Assembly (NCBI RefSeq): GCF_030680395.1
Contig: NZ_JAUXVR010000041.1
Span: 204,368-268,367, forward strand
Direction: 5' to 3'
Origin: Methylobacter sp.
GTDB lineage: Bacteria > Pseudomonadota > Gammaproteobacteria > Methylococcales > Methylomonadaceae
Length of the DNA: 64,000 nucleotides
In this document: one piece after another, positions 63,782 to 64,000 of the stretch
Position numbering within the stretch: the first letter of the stretch is position 1
How the letters are laid out: every line of letters begins with the position of its first letter
Notes under the pieces: generated by a model
Database searches by the model: none
The model's input: the letters and a program-made list of their open reading frames with translations, nothing else
Told to the model about the DNA's origin: nothing
Program-made: the position numbers and the translations under genes

Positions 63782-64000
63782 ATGGAAGAAAAAGTCAAAG
63801 CATATATCGAGCAATTCAAGAGTGCTACGCAACACCTTGACCATGCAGATATACATCTAAAAAAACTGGACATTGATTTCGTCAAAAGACTCTCGCATAT
63901 TATTGAAATGCACCCCGGCATTAAAAGCGGACAGTCAAAGTTTATCGCCGAAAACGCCTTGCTGATTGCAGGTGGATTGGACATGAGCGCAGAAGAGAAG
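63782..64000 (+). CDS. Partial duplicate of the REC/HD protein (runs off window)
   Basis: The ORF is open at the right edge, so it is absent from the track. From ATG at 63782 (an in-frame TGA directly precedes it) 73 codons read MEEKVKAYIEQFKSATQHLD...SHIIEMHPGIKSGQSKFIAENALL...MSAEEK. It parallels residues about 160-235 of the preceding protein (coiled coil and start of the HD region). It lacks the REC domain. It is either a truncated gene copy or a stand-alone HD-like protein; no clear ribosome-binding site precedes the ATG. Confidence 0.7.
   Translation, partial: MEEKVKAYIEQFKSATQHLDHADIHLKKLDIDFVKRLSHIIEMHPGIKSGQSKFIAENALLIAGGLDMSAEEK

Overview
The window looks like chromosome from a gammaproteobacterium. 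The markers are nlpD-rpoS, rapA, queA and a MoeA/MobB pair. The exopolysaccharide genes are of the EpsE/F/G/L type best known from methylotrophs, so I lean towards a Methylococcales-like methanotroph or methylotroph. No methane or methanol oxidation gene is present, so this placement is an inference.

Region 1 (1-22.5 kb, nearly all minus strand) is an exopolysaccharide (EPS) cluster with a nonribosomal peptide synthetase (NRPS) inside it. In transcription order it has a truncated polyprenyl glycosylphosphotransferase, EpsE (export), EpsF (chain length), EpsG (BY-kinase-like ATPase) and EpsL (outer-membrane barrel). Two NRPS genes follow, with domains (half C)-A-T and C-A-T-C-A-T-TE, predicted to make a tripeptide. 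After them come a GT32-type glycosyltransferase, a 967-residue flippase-polymerase fusion and a GT4 glycosyltransferase cut by the window edge. Decayed insertion sequences sit at the seams: IS5-like between NRPS and epsL, IS630-like fused to the epsL reading frame, and IS1-like beyond the first EPS gene.

Region 2 (23.5-32.4 kb) has queA, then tRNA-Leu(CAA), into whose 3' end a roughly 7.6-kb AT-rich island has integrated. The island carries a P4-type integrase, an AlpA-like regulator, a RepA-like ATPase followed by iteron-like repeats, and three unfamiliar envelope-type cargo genes. The att repeat of about 95 bp, including the tRNA terminator, is duplicated at the far end. Matching tandem 10-bp motifs near both ends look like integrase arm sites.

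Region 3 (32.6-42.2 kb) holds two small exported proteins (one probably frameshifted), a MacAB-like efflux operon with separate ATPase and two permeases, a secretin-N-domain-like exported protein, yjdM, moeA and mobB.

Region 4 (42.4-56.7 kb) holds a J-domain membrane protein, nlpD-rpoS, a nitrilase/GNAT pair, a membrane GH17 protein, an O2-binding-type diiron (ODP) protein coupled to a GGDEF-EAL protein, a J-domain/Sel1 protein, a CvfB-like RNA-binding protein and rapA. A small repeat lies in frame inside both rpoS and the GGDEF-EAL gene.

Region 5 (56.9-64 kb) has two tandem His-rich glycine-zipper proteins, then a plus-strand signalling cluster: REC-PAS, HDOD, hemerythrin-PAS-histidine kinase, REC with a degenerate HD-GYP domain, and the start of a partial duplicate of the last gene.
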